This document shows, one piece after another, positions 1 to 10,529 of a stretch of DNA of 64,000 nt. Source of the stretch: Phoronis australis. Lineage: Eukaryota; Phoronida; Phoronidae. How positions within the stretch are numbered: position 1 is the stretch's first letter; each line of letters begins with the position of its first letter. The position numbers and the translations under genes are program-made. The DNA lies in contig NMRA01000470.1 in the NCBI GenBank assembly GCA_002633005.1, forward strand, positions 209,274 to 273,273. The letters are read 5' to 3'. The notes under the pieces were generated by a model. That model made no database searches, was not told where the DNA came from, and saw nothing but the letters and a program-made list of their open reading frames with translations.

Positions 1-468
1 CCCTGCCCCCCCCCCAAATCCGCCTATGTCAGATTTATATGAGGACGCTTTCGGCTAGCTGCCACAGAACAAATTTCTCAAGTTAGACCACAAGAAGAAG
101 GAAGTTCGTAGAGTTATGATAGGTCGGAAGGAGTCAGTTTTGATAAGAATCCTTTCCAGGTTTGAGAATAAAAACAACCCTCACCTTAGTCCAGGTTTCT
201 GGGACGTAGCCCAGTCTAAGACTGGCCTTGTAAAGATTAGACATTTGGAAAAACTTTTAGTCTAATTTGAACGTAGCGACTACGCACCGTAAGTTGCGTT
301 CAGTGCTCGAGATGATACGTTGGGCTTTGGGTACCTACTTACCTCTCAAGATTTTACCAGTACAGCACCAGTTGCTCCTAAACCATATGCAGGATCTTTA
401 TTAAATTTAGTAAGTGTATTTATATGAAGCTAAGAACAGACGACGACGACTCTTAGGCGGAGCCAACG
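1..468. other. non-coding tract with a probable repeat edge
   Basis: The first 30 bases are a C-run followed by aaatccgcctatg. This matches the inner side of the right end of the CAGTGGCGGA-type elements found intact near 18.8 kb, so the window probably opens inside such an element. I see no gene in the rest of the tract. Confidence 0.4.
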
Positions 469-470
469 AA

Positions 471-570
471 CGCTGCGCCCCCTAGTGGCAATTTCACTTT
501 TTTTTCGTTTTCTTTTGTTTTATTGAACTTCCTTGACAGGATTGGACGTTTTTGCGCCATCTAGAGGCCA
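471..570 (-). promoter_or_regulatory. two CTCF-like motifs, same orientation
   Basis: Read on the minus strand, 471-490 contains TGCCACTAGGGGGCGCAGCG. This fits the bilaterian CTCF core (CCASYAGRKGGC) at essentially every position. About 80 bases away, 553-570 reads TGGCCTCTAGATGGCGCA on the same strand and differs from the core at one position. Two matching-orientation sites this close could form an insulator or loop anchor between whatever lies left of the window and the zinc-finger gene at 1.9-3.3 kb. The motif match is seen; binding is inferred. Confidence 0.4.
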
Positions 571-1875
571 TTTTTATGGTACAAATAAACAACCATAGAA
601 GTACCCCTTTTGCGGTGCATTCGTGGGCGCATTTCAACGTTCTGCGTTGCTCTTGTGTGAAAACCAAGTAATTTCCAGTCAAAGGATCTGTAAATGTGAT
701 ATCAAATCTATTGTCAGTTTATTAATACATTTGTGTTTCTGACCTCAAGAATAGCAACGCAGAGCCTTGATATGCACCCACGATGTGCATCACAAACTGG
801 GCAGATGGTCATGGTCATTATTTGAAACATCGTAATTAAAGAGAGGAATGATAATAAATTTAATAATAGCTTCTAGGATGAGCAAAGCAAGTCATAGATG
901 CTCTCCTCAATACGAACGCATCAGCCACCTTTCATCATGAACTTTACTGGATAGGGAGACAACCCAATATGGACAAAACTCGTTGCATATGGATTGGTGC
1001 TAGGCAACTAACTCGTTTATGTCCAAATAAATCTCTCATGGTCTTTAGGTCAATTTACGTTTTCGGGAAACTTCAGCGTCAATCCATGGAAGGGGCAGCC
1101 CCCCAGCCCCCCTGTGGTGCACCTCCCATAGATTACGTGCGGAGCCGCACCGAAAAAGTGAGGGCTATAGCGCCCCCCCCCCCCCGGTTTAAGATTAGTT
1201 TCATATATTAGTGAACACCAACAAATTTATATTTAGTTAAAGATACAGTTCTGTGTACATTTTCTAAGAGGACATTGCCCATCTGTTTTGGAACTGTGAT
1301 TTAACAAGGTTCTTTTTGGATTTCAGTTGATGATTGGATCAAAAGCATGTTAGAGCTTTCAAAATTAAATATTTTTGTAAAGATTGAAGGACAAGATGTA
1401 ATTAATCTAATTGTTTGTCTACTAGGAAAATTTAACATTTATTGACAGCGTCTTAAAAACACGACTCCCAATTTGAAATACTTTAAGAGGGAAGTCTTTT
1501 GGGTATTTCAAATTGAAAAAAAAACTTCTACAATAAACTAAAATTCAAAGATTTTAATAACATATGGGTCCCTCTGGTACTTTTATATTTTAAGGCACTT
1601 TACTTTTGAGTTGTAACGACCCCCACCACAAGTCTGCACGTGCGTATGAATGTGAGTATGAATGCTTTTGCTTTGTTTTCATGTGTCTGAAAAAATATGT
1701 TTAATAATAATAATATAAATAATAATAATAATAATAAACTAAATTGTTTTTTAAAGTAGTGGAACAATAATTTGAAAGATATGTTTCCAATACCACTATC
1801 AATTGTATTGCTTTGTATTTCCACATACATCAGCAATCATGCGAATTCCTTCATTCACACGCAGCCCTACATTTT
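571..1875. other. non-coding tract, simple repeats
   Basis: No gene is visible. A C-run lies near 1172-1184 beside a G/C-rich block that resembles the interior of the CAGTGGCGGA repeats. An (AAT)n stretch lies at about 1705-1738. TTTAAT on the plus strand near 1553 and 1699 reads ATTAAA on the minus strand and could serve as a poly(A) signal for the zinc-finger gene that ends at 1876. That last point is a guess from position. Confidence 0.4.
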
Positions 1876-3315
1876 TCAGTCTGTTGGTTGGCTCGACAAA
1901 ACATCTACTAGTTGCATAATTTGCAGCTTGGCTCCATCAATGACAACCTCGTTGGAGTCTGAGTTCTTTTCAAAGCTGCCATCATCCTCATGACTCTTCC
2001 TGTGTGCCTTCAAGCTAGTGTTTTGAATAAATGCTCTATCACATAGGTCACACTTGTACGGTCGCTCTCCAGTGTGTATCCGCTCATGACGGACACGGTC
2101 TGTTCCACCGATAAAAGTTTTGGGACAAAATTTGCACTTGTATGGCCTCTCCCCCGTGTGCTTACGCATATGGAGCTCCAGGTTGTATTTGCGTGAAAAT
2201 GGCCGGTCGCAAATGTGACATTTGAATGGGAGGTGGCCGACATGAACGACGGACACGTGCTGGCTGAGGCTGGAGCTGTAGCGGAATGCCATGCTGCACT
2301 GGCCACATTTGAAGGGCGTCACGCGAGAGTGTACCAACATGTGCCGCTTCAAGTAGGAAGCGACAGAGAAGGCTTTGTTACAAACTTTGCACAAGTGAGA
2401 CTTAGGCTTGATGTGCAGCTGCCGGTGCTGCAGCATGCTGCGCTGTGAAATGAACTGCTTGCTGCAGATGTTACACTCTACACCCATCTCATCAGTGTGA
2501 CTCTGCGTGTGCTCCTTCAGGTGATTGGTGCTTGAAAACTGCTTGTCGCATGTGCTGCATGCCAGCTTTTCTGCCGTCGGGTGCTTCATCTTTCGGTGTG
2601 TTGTCAGATTGCCACAATGCGTGAACCCTTTGTTGCACACATCGCAATTGTAAGGCTTCACTGCAGCATGTACTCGACCATGGCTTTTCAGGTGACGTTT
2701 ATATTTGAACAAGCGACCGCATTCATTGCACTTGTGTCCAACGTTGTCAGAGTCTACTGACAAAACAAGATCCCCCAGCTTTAGGAAACATGGTTTGTCC
2801 ATGAAATCTGAGAGGTTATTGGCTTTGTTCACACTTTCACTTTTAGTATTATCATACACCAATCCCTTACCCTTGAGAGTATAGCGATGATGCACTTTAT
2901 TGTGTGTGAAAGACACAGACACCGAAATGTCCCGCTCCGCATGTTTCTTTTGTTTCGCCGGAGCAGTTTCATGATGAACCATGTGCTCTGACAAGAACAC
3001 AGAAAACCTGCTACAATCCTCATCATCAATGGTTGGCGACTGATCTACACCAAGGACAGATCCTAGCATATTAGGACCTTGGTATACATTGACTCGTTTT
3101 ATACTATTCCCTCCTCTTCCACAACCATTGTCTGCAGGCAAAGAAACACCATTTTCCGCATTACCTGCACTAAAGTTTGAAGGGATTGGATCACTGCTGT
3201 CAACCAACTGGCTGGACACACCAGTTAAATGTAGATCTTCAGGGGAGCGGATGAAGTAGAAGTGTATCTTGCCATCATTGGTTTCCAGGGAAACCACTTG
3301 ACCTTCCTGGGACAT
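1876..3315 (-). CDS. C2H2 zinc-finger protein, nine fingers
   Basis: This encodes a 479-residue protein, probably a nuclear sequence-specific DNA-binding regulator. Nine consecutive C2H2 fingers run from about residue 194 to 442; each shows the Cys-x2-Cys...His-x3/4-His pattern with the conserved Phe and Leu. TGERPYK-type linkers join fingers 7-8 and 8-9, while earlier linkers are irregular. Residues 1-190 hold no domain I recognise (acidic/serine-rich, no KRAB, BTB or ZAD). After the last finger there is a short acidic tail ending at a TGA. The start ATG has a strong context (ACCATGT) and lies seven bases inside an exon whose acceptor (TTTTTCCCAACAG) is visible, so the whole coding region is one exon after a 5'UTR intron. 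The finger fold is certain; the orthologue is not identified. Upstream non-coding exons were not found. Confidence 0.93.
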   Translation of the reverse strand: MSQEGQVVSLETNDGKIHFYFIRSPEDLHLTGVSSQLVDSSDPIPSNFSAGNAENGVSLPADNGCGRGGNSIKRVNVYQGPNMLGSVLGVDQSPTIDDEDCSRFSVFLSEHMVHHETAPAKQKKHAERDISVSVSFTHNKVHHRYTLKGKGLVYDNTKSESVNKANNLSDFMDKPCFLKLGDLVLSVDSDNVGHKCNECGRLFKYKRHLKSHGRVHAAVKPYNCDVCNKGFTHCGNLTTHRKMKHPTAEKLACSTCDKQFSSTNHLKEHTQSHTDEMGVECNICSKQFISQRSMLQHRQLHIKPKSHLCKVCNKAFSVASYLKRHMLVHSRVTPFKCGQCSMAFRYSSSLSQHVSVVHVGHLPFKCHICDRPFSRKYNLELHMRKHTGERPYKCKFCPKTFIGGTDRVRHERIHTGERPYKCDLCDRAFIQNTSLKAHRKSHEDDGSFEKNSDSNEVVIDGAKLQIMQLVDVLSSQPTD

Positions 3316-3340
3316 GGTAAATCTGTTGGGAAAAATGGTA
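3316..3340 (-). other. splice acceptor and 5'UTR end of the zinc-finger gene
   Basis: On the minus strand a pyrimidine-rich stretch ends in CAG (AG at 3324-3323). Seven untranslated bases (ATTTACC) follow, then the start codon. This explains why the reading frame stops being coding-like immediately upstream and supports 3315 as the true start. The donor and first exon should lie further right, somewhere in 3.4-6.5 kb. Confidence 0.7.
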
Positions 3341-3930
3341 GACTGTTAAAGCAGCAACATTACTGTGAGATTTTAGATCAGCCATGTGGCGTCAGCACCA
3401 TGATTTCCAGCAGATTTCATTCACGCCAGATTTTATGCAGAGGAAGACCTTTTACTACATATACATAATGTAGCAGAGCTATGTTCTAAAAAGATCGAGG
3501 TATGCTCACGTGGCTCATACCAACCAAATAAGCAAGTTCCGTGGCAGTGCTGTCTCCTCTCGGCAAGGTTGACAGAATGGGTGACTTCCCCACAACCCCC
3601 TGTAAGCTTCCATTTGACCTCAAGCACATTGAAAATAATGGACGTCAGTTATAAATAGTGTTGACAAATGAGATGTGCTTGAAAAAAATGTGATTGTCAG
3701 AGTATTTGGAAACAGCTAGACATAGCAAAATCGTGAAGAAGCCATTTTTGTAATTGCATCACAGCATACCTTGATGGAGATTTTTTGAATCCCATCGATG
3801 TCAACCTCGATGATCTCGAGCGTGAGCCAATCGTCTATGCACTATATTGGTGATCGACCAGGATCATTAGGGCTCATATTTGGCCACCAGGATTGCTGCT
3901 CTCATGTTCAGAGCTACCTGATGAATGTAG
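3341..3930. other. presumed intron or 5' flank of the zinc-finger gene
   Basis: No domain, RNA gene or repeat structure was recognised. Short open frames here lack codon bias and protein similarity that I can see. Confidence 0.35.
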
Positions 3931-3934
3931 AACC

Positions 3935-4112
3935 GTGTTGGAAAGAAAAGCTTCTTATAGTAGTATCTGTTCCAAAATGCAAGAATTTAGACATCGATAG
4001 CCCCCAAAGGTGTCCCTTTATGCTCAAAAGGTAAATAACGTTGTGACTTTGATGGTTTAGCCAGTGTGAGGAGTTATTTGTCAAAAAGCTTCAGGTATAT
4101 AGAGGACCTAAG
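3935..4112 (+). repeat. single arm of the 7.2 kb foldback family
   Basis: The segment carries the words ctcaaaaggtaaataacg, gtgactttgatggtttag and aaaaagcttc in the same order as the right arm of the foldback element at about 7640-7795, at clearly reduced identity. No second inverted arm is visible nearby. It is therefore a solo or truncated relative. Confidence 0.6.
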
Positions 4113-6630
4113 ACATGACCACTGTCTGACTGTGACCCAGTTTTGGTGACTGTGAAATCTTGTCTCCACAAGTCGTGATTTCCCCGACAGGTAGCAAATT
4201 AATTCTAAATACTTTTAGTACTATACAGCAACAGTGCACCTATGGTGGACACTCTTACAGTTTTTGTTGAATTAACAAATATTTTCTGAACCATGCTTGC
4301 AAACTCAATTTTTAGAACACATATGGTAAAAACTTGCAGCAACAGAGGAAGTAGACAATAAGAAAGTTTGAAACATGAGATTTGAAGTAAAGATGTATAC
4401 TGAAAATCACGAATATTTACATTGATATCTAGAAGCATGATTTCAGTGACATTGAGTCATGGGGTGTTCATAGTGAGTCGAGTGAGGTGTCTTTTACCAC
4501 TTGTAAAATCTTAAACTCCTAGGTGACACCATTAGAAATCCAAGGAAAATGCTTCTGCAAAATGGGAGACTTCCCAGTTACCTGCTTCCTATCCTTCAAC
4601 AACTTGTTGCCAAAGCCAGATTTTGTGTGGTTCAGTAAACAATACTGCAAGTTGATGGCATAAGAGATTCAAATGGAATTCAATGCAACTGTTAAATACT
4701 ATAATCAACAAAAATTGTAAGGATGTCGATCTTGGGTACACTATCAATTGTGGGTATATGTAGAAAATACTAATATCTGAACTGGACAATCGAAGCTGGA
4801 TCAGATGGTGGCCATCTCAACCAAGCTTGACATTAAATTTTTTCTTAATTTGCCTGTCGTGCAAGTAAAATTTCCGTTGCCAGAATGAAAAAATTACTTG
4901 CCCAGAGGGAATCGCTGCCTACTCATCTTTTATTTTAAAGTCCTTGGTAATGCCCATTTGGGCGTGTGTAACATGGAAAAGACAGGAACTCAAGTGTGGC
5001 AAGTCACATTTAAAATGCTGAAGTACCTCATTCGCAACCCAGGGATTGCGGAACTCCTGCTCAAACAGGTTGAGAGGGATTAAAACACCATGATTTTGTG
5101 TGGTCTTAGTACAAGGTTTTTGAAGTCTTTGGCCAACTATATAGTTCATATTATCAAGTTTTCTACGTCCTGTGGAACACACTTTTCAAGCTGACACAAC
5201 TGGTTTTTGCAGCACCAAAACAGTAAAATTTTAGAGTGCCACCTTCCATTTAATAAGTGGAATTTTCTTTCTTGGGGTGTATGATAGTGTACTTCCGTCT
5301 GCTGGATGCATCCCAAACAAGCTAAACGCAACTGCACATGGACTTCCGAAATTAAAATTGTTAAGACTCCCAAGGCCAACTCCAAGCCATAGGCAGACAA
5401 ATTTCCCGGTGACACATAACCATGTAAGAGACAAAAAGGGTGGACATTAAACCTCTGTCGAGCCTAGGCTCCTAACTTCAACTGTCCCACATCAATAAAA
5501 ATCTGCGTGCGCCTCCCTTATCTTCCCCCCAATCTTATTGAATTGTCTTTGTGAGTGGTGAGTCGGTGACGGAATTTCCAAAACAATCAGAAAACTATGA
5601 ATTCAAGGAGGCTACATACTTAACATGGTGGAATACAGTTGTGCTTTAATTTGTACACTTGCCGAAGATAAAATTTTGAGTTTGAGCAAGCAATCCCTAT
5701 GTTAATGTCAAGAAATTTGTCCCCCAATTTAAATGATCAAAGTTATTAAAATTAGACTTCCCCTTAATATGTGTAATTTGCTTCTTGTTACAGCTCATTT
5801 TATCAATTAACCTAGAACTTTAGAGCAAAAACTGGTGTATCTTGTGCTTAATCTTGACATGCACTACTCTTGGTTGGATCACAACAAACAATTGGCCTTT
5901 AATGGAGATTTCCGATGTTTGGCCGTACATTCAGTCGCAGGAAATCACCTATCAGCAACTGCCGGATTTCGAATTAGGCCTACGGTGGAGCCAACAATCC
6001 ATGGTTGTTCGGTTGTAAACAACGTTACTTTACAAAACTAGAATTTAAATACATTCAACGCGACAAAAATTATGAGGAAGGTACTCAAATGACATTCGTG
6101 GGAACGTGAAAACAGAGCCTCGGAATTACTTCAGCAGCACCTGAAAAAACTCCGGATGTGTACAATGGTTGTCTGTCACAAAATAGTCTCCTTACATTTG
6201 TGATTTGGTTGTTTTTGATATTTTTGTTGAAGGCAATTTGATATGATCACGTGAAAGAAGGTATTCAAAGATTTGTTCTGTGCCGATTTCGTAGAGTTCC
6301 ATGCACATTTAAGTAGCAAGAAAATTCTGAGCAAACCGATTTTTAGTGTCTTAATAACCTTTAAGTTTTATTAGGAGCGACTGATGTCAGTGTTGATGGA
6401 TGAACAGATAAACTAAAATGCCTGTCCTTCAAGTAAGGTAGCCAGCCAGGTAGTTATATGAAGACTATCATCAAAATACAGCTAGGTACCGCTGTGTGTT
6501 GAGTTCAGACAGACCTTGAAATTGCACACAGCCCAGTTAGTTCTGCTTGTGACCTCGCCGTGAAACTTGTATCAACATGTAGAGCTTAAGACCGGGAATA
6601 TGACGTCATATCACCTGGCATGCACAGTGT
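4113..6630. other. non-coding tract
   Basis: No gene could be supported on either strand. The promoter and first exon of the zinc-finger gene may lie here, given its 5'UTR acceptor at 3324, but I found no clear TATA/initiator or donor to pin it down. Confidence 0.3.
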
Positions 6631-6639
6631 TAAAAATGG

Positions 6640-6872
6640 TGAGTTACCGACTTTGGGAACTGAACGAGGGACTGCCCAAAGAAAAAATTTGATAACGTGA
6701 GTATTTCTTCAAGTTGGAAGGAATTACATACATTGACGGCCTCCACAGGTGTCCCTTTATGAGAAAAAGGTATTTATAACGCGACTTTGATGTTTTAGTC
6801 AATGCAATATGCATAATTCACCAAAAAGCTTCTGACGTATGAAGAGCCTATAGGAGCTCCACCCTTCTTCTT
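6640..6872 (+). repeat. direct relative of the foldback element's right half
   Basis: This region aligns by eye, in direct orientation, with 7545-7770. Shared words include tttgggaactgaa, gggactgc, aaaaggta, gactttgatg and aaaagcttc. Divergence is moderate (roughly 75-80% by eye). It represents an older copy of one half of the foldback transposon at 7237-7802. Confidence 0.65.
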
Positions 6873-7014
6873 CCCATATACAACAAATGATCGTGATATC
6901 GATCCTTACTTGTTGGCACACTTTAGCATTAAACTGAGGTGTGCGCAACTGTGAAAAATAACGATAAAACAAAGTGCTGGTTAGTGCCAAGATAAAAACA
7001 GGTTTTACTGTGAA

Positions 7015-7236
7015 AGATTGATGTTCATGTCAGGATGTGACATGTGAACATCTGATGAGATGACGAATTGTGGGAGTCTATTCCACAGTAAAATGGTAGA
7101 CGGGAAGAAAGAGTTTGCGTAGTACACAGTGAGGATGTATGATCTCTCAAAGGTATCAGAGTGGGAGGTACGTGATCTAGAGGTATGTAGGAGTGGAAGG
7201 TATAAGTGAGCAATAGCAACCAGGTTATGTACGGTC
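7015..7236 (-). pseudogene. non-LTR retrotransposon 3' end (RT C-terminus), part 1
   Basis: Read on the minus strand, a frame contains SFFPSTILLWNRLP, preceded by SRTSHS. This is the hallmark C-terminal motif of Jockey/CR1/L2-type LINE ORF2 proteins (FFPRTI..WN.LP). The fragment continues upstream on the other side of the foldback element, at 7803-7887. Stop codons and short gaps show it is dead. Confidence 0.7.
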
Positions 7237-7802
7237 TAGGCAATGACCATCGCCTCTGTTGGCCCGAACCAGAGGCGATGTAGAGGCTATAGGCGCTCTG
7301 TACGCCGGAAGCTTTTCGGCGAATTATGCCTCGCACCGACTAAACCATCAAAGCCACGTTGTTATAACTACCTTTTGCGCATAGACAGTTTCAAGTAACG
7401 CCAATTAAAGACAAGTATAAGTGGTGGCATTTTGGAAACGAACATTTGACTGACAAGACCGCAATGGCTCACCTTTGGCCTATTTAAAAATTATTGCGAG
7501 CGCGGTAAAAGTTGGAGCGTGCGCAGTACAAAAATTTTGATTTCACGATTTTGGGAACTGAAATAGGGACTGCTCGAAGAAAAAGTTTCATAACGGGAGT
7601 ATTTGTTCGAGTTGGAAGAACTTAAACACATCGACAACCTCCTAAGGTGTTCGTCTATGCGCAAAAGGTAGTTATAACAACGTGACTTTGATGGTTTAGT
7701 CGGTGCGAGGCATAATTCGCCGAAAAGCTTCCGGCGTACAGAGCGCCTATAGCCTCTACATCGCCTCTGGTTCGGGCCAACAGAGGCGATGGTCATTGCC
7801 TA
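7237..7802. mobile_element. foldback DNA transposon, long inverted ends, target duplication
   Basis: The two ends are near-perfect inverted repeats of about 150 bp (7237-7388 and 7651-7802), starting TAGGCAATGACCATCGCC and finishing with its complement. The flanks repeat directly: tgtacggtc (9 bp) just outside each TAGG/CCTA end, or 11 bp (atgtacggtct) if the element is taken as 7238-7801. Each arm begins with its own small hairpin (CATCGCCTCTG, 11-nt loop, CAGAGGCGATG). The 262-bp centre has no coding sequence. Long inverted ends with 9-11 bp target duplications are typical of non-autonomous Mutator-like (MULE) elements. The high arm identity implies fairly recent insertion, clearly younger than the LINE it interrupts. 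Confidence 0.85.
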
Positions 7803-7887
7803 TGTACGGTCTTGTCCTACTGTCGCCAGTGTGCCAGTCGGACGGTGGTCGCTGTCTAACTAAGGCAATCACGAGCCTGTTGAAATG
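7803..7887 (-). pseudogene. non-LTR retrotransposon fragment, part 2 (upstream side)
   Basis: On the minus strand this segment encodes FQQARDC..., then VRLAHWRQ, and reads across the removed foldback element into HNLVAIAHLYLP. This matches the usual order before the FFPRTI motif in LINE ORF2 tails. Two in-frame stops are present. It shows that the foldback element landed within this relic. Confidence 0.6.
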
Positions 7888-8125
7888 AATTTTTTACCAC
7901 ACCAATTCCCCTTCTTAGCTCTATTGTGACATTCAGTCGTATACAACTAGTTTAAGAGGTGAACCGACACCACGCCACACATCATCCGCGCAAACCAAAG
8001 ACATAAGAGATGATAATTACCTGCTGAACTTCAACAAAATACTTTCATAAATAAAAATAATGGTCGAACAGTATTTTACCGATGTAATGTTGATATCGCC
8101 ACCTGTCGTGTGTTTTTTGTTACAG

Positions 8126-8487
8126 TTTCGTCCCCAAGCCTCAAGATGGCGCTGATCGACCATTTGAGACTTGCGCGATGATTGGCCGCAGGCGTTGTTG
8201 GTGCTTCTCATGAAGTACAAGGCATTCTTTTTTTTAATAGTATCATAGAAATTAATCTGTTTTCGATTCAAAATATGCCAATTTTGCTATAATTTTTACC
8301 TAAATTGCTGCGTAATACTGTTAGTTTTAATTTTTATATAATACTGCAAAAAATTTCAAAATTTTATTACCCGTCGTATTCCGCGATGTCTGTAAAACTG
8401 CGCCAGAATTCTGACACATTTGATTTCCCATAACCAAGCCTCAAATGGCTAAACCGATAAGCGCCATCTTGAGCTTTGGGGACGAGG
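8126..8487. repeat. 25-bp inverted repeat pair around 310 bp
   Basis: The left copy (8128-8153) reads CGTCCCCAAGCCTCAAGATG and continues GCGCT. The right copy (8461-8485) is its complement with about two differences. The interior is AT-rich and non-coding. It could be the termini of a small MITE; no target duplication was recognised. Both arms contain CAAGATGGCGC, a word that resembles YY1 and, loosely, CTCF sites. Confidence 0.5.
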
Positions 8488-8499
8488 CTGGCTTTTTTG

Positions 8500-10440
8500 T
8501 TGGCATTCTAATCTCTCGTTGGCCAAATTAGTGATAGTTCGTGTGTAAATGAACTATTTTTGGTGTAAATAAATTTTTAGCAGCTTAATTTAATTATTTT
8601 TCGTACAAATTAGCTTTTGACTATCGTTGGCCGATTGATTGGACGTTGTGCACGTTATTTACGAGCGTAAATTAGTCATTATTAACGGAGTAAATAAAAA
8701 CGGCGCAAATCAACTTTAAATAGTATAAATTATTTATTTGTTATGTAAATCAATTATTTCCATTAGTTTTTAGATGTGAAAAATATTTATCAACGGCTTG
8801 AAGTAATTATTAAGGTTCGTCAAATTACGGACGTACGCGGTTAAGAATGAATTTACACCGTTAGAAAGAAATTTAGGTTTCGAATTGATTCTTAACCTTG
8901 GATAATCATCTTCAGGATAATGAAAGAAAACAATATGGCTGCACCCAGAAGAAGCCATGAACGAACATATCTGTCAATATGTGTTCAACAAAGCGTGAAG
9001 GATATGAATCTTCTTATCTTGTGTCCACGTCCACCTGTCACGTGTTCTGTAATACGAAAGTGAATGTTTTCAATCACAAAGTAAACAGAACGAAGTATTT
9101 GAGGTTTGACTTCCTTGTAAATACCCATCTACGCTGAATGACATAAAGAATAAACGACAAGGGTTTGTGAGTAAATATGTAGCTTTGGCCAGCATATTAC
9201 CGAGCAACAAATTTCATACGTGGATTTGTGTCTGGTTTAAGATTCTCTATCCGTAAAATATCTATGAAATTTACACCAGCCATAAGCGTATTAGATGGGG
9301 GCGGAGGAAACGTGGGGAAACAACAAAAAATTCGGGCATCGTAGCAGCTAATCGTGGGGAAAAGAATACGGGAAAACATTACCGAAGCCGTATTTAACAA
9401 CAAGGTGTTGGGTCGGAACAAGGGGACCCAATACACTCAAGGGGTATAGTTTTAACCCCCCATCTTTTAAAACCTCATGGCATGTACATGTGTTGACGAG
9501 ACGAAATTTTGTCCAACGTATTTTTTCGTGATATTTTGACAACTATTGTGTTTCTGTTATCGTTACACATCTTGAAAGAGAGTATTTATCCAGGCAAAAA
9601 CTTTAAAACTTTAAAAACGTAACAAAAACTTGAATTTGTACATGTCAGTTTACCACTACTCCCTGGTTACTTTTAAGATTAATAGCAAAATATACCGAAT
9701 TTTCACCTCAAAGCCACTATGAACTGAAAAACAGTAAATCCATACTGCCTAAACCATCAAGATTACAAGAGTCAAGTGAAAGGTGCGTGTCGACTAGACT
9801 GATTTTTACAAATACGAAGTGTCTGAATGGCCTGTATCTGTACTTCCCATCTGAAACTTTCACACGCAATACAGAATTCAAAGTACTCGGCCAACACAGC
9901 ATACGTTAATTCTGTGACTCAGAAAAAAACCCATGCCACGTCACGGTCATCGATCTATAAATGACATCACGTGAAACACACGAGTTATTGATTTACCACT
10001 AGCTGCAGCGGGTGTTAGCCTGTTCAACTACAGGCGGGAGATTTTTCAGTCCCCAGGTATGTAAAACCACTGCGTAAAACATTTTGTTCATAGTTTTACA
10101 ACTTAATCTAAACTAAGTAGTGTGAATGGACTGTCGGTGAGATCACGTATTTGATCGGACACTTTAAAGCCTCTCATCTGCCGTGTACTAGAAAATAATG
10201 CTTTATGTATGGCTGGATGTTTCACGTATGTATTGGCGTATTAGGCTAGAATTCATCATGACGAGTACGTTAAAGCCTGATCGACGACTGATGACTCACC
10301 ATTCTTCTAGTAGTCGTTTCGAGATGGATAAAAGGCTTGCTATTGTGTGACTCACGTAATTCGAGCAATAAAGCTTGGTAAAACCGTGTGGCAGTACAAT
10401 GGTAACAAAACATGCGTTGTCAGGGACCAGCTGCACAGTC
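8500..10440. other. non-coding tract
   Basis: No gene is seen. Between about 8535 and 8765 the word gtaaat/ataaat recurs roughly every 20-30 bases in AT-rich DNA, which looks like degenerate low-complexity sequence. The remainder has no recognised repeat or coding signal. Confidence 0.35.
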
Positions 10441-10467
10441 ATGTCACACTGTTGCTGATTGGGAGGC

Positions 10468-10522
10468 ACAGAACAGTTCTCACTGGGTTTTGCCCAGCAA
10501 AACCCAGTGAGAACTGTTCTGT
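10468..10522. repeat. perfect 24-bp-arm hairpin
   Basis: Arms 10468-10491 and 10499-10522 are exactly complementary, separated by a 7-base loop (gcccagc). Just beyond it, tttgctgggcaaaac repeats part of the loop region again in inverted sense. This looks like a fold-back duplication made during replication repair rather than a terminator. The perfect match implies recent origin. Confidence 0.9.
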
Positions 10523-10529
10523 TTGCTGG

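Noticed and set aside
7025-7888. Two short proteins sharing the first 33 residues (7336-7025 minus and 7703-7888 plus)
   Set aside because: They are identical because they start in the two inverted arms of the foldback element. Neither is a gene.
10468-10522. microRNA precursor
   Set aside because: The arms are perfectly complementary and the loop very short, unlike normal animal precursors with bulges. A recent template-switch duplication explains it better.
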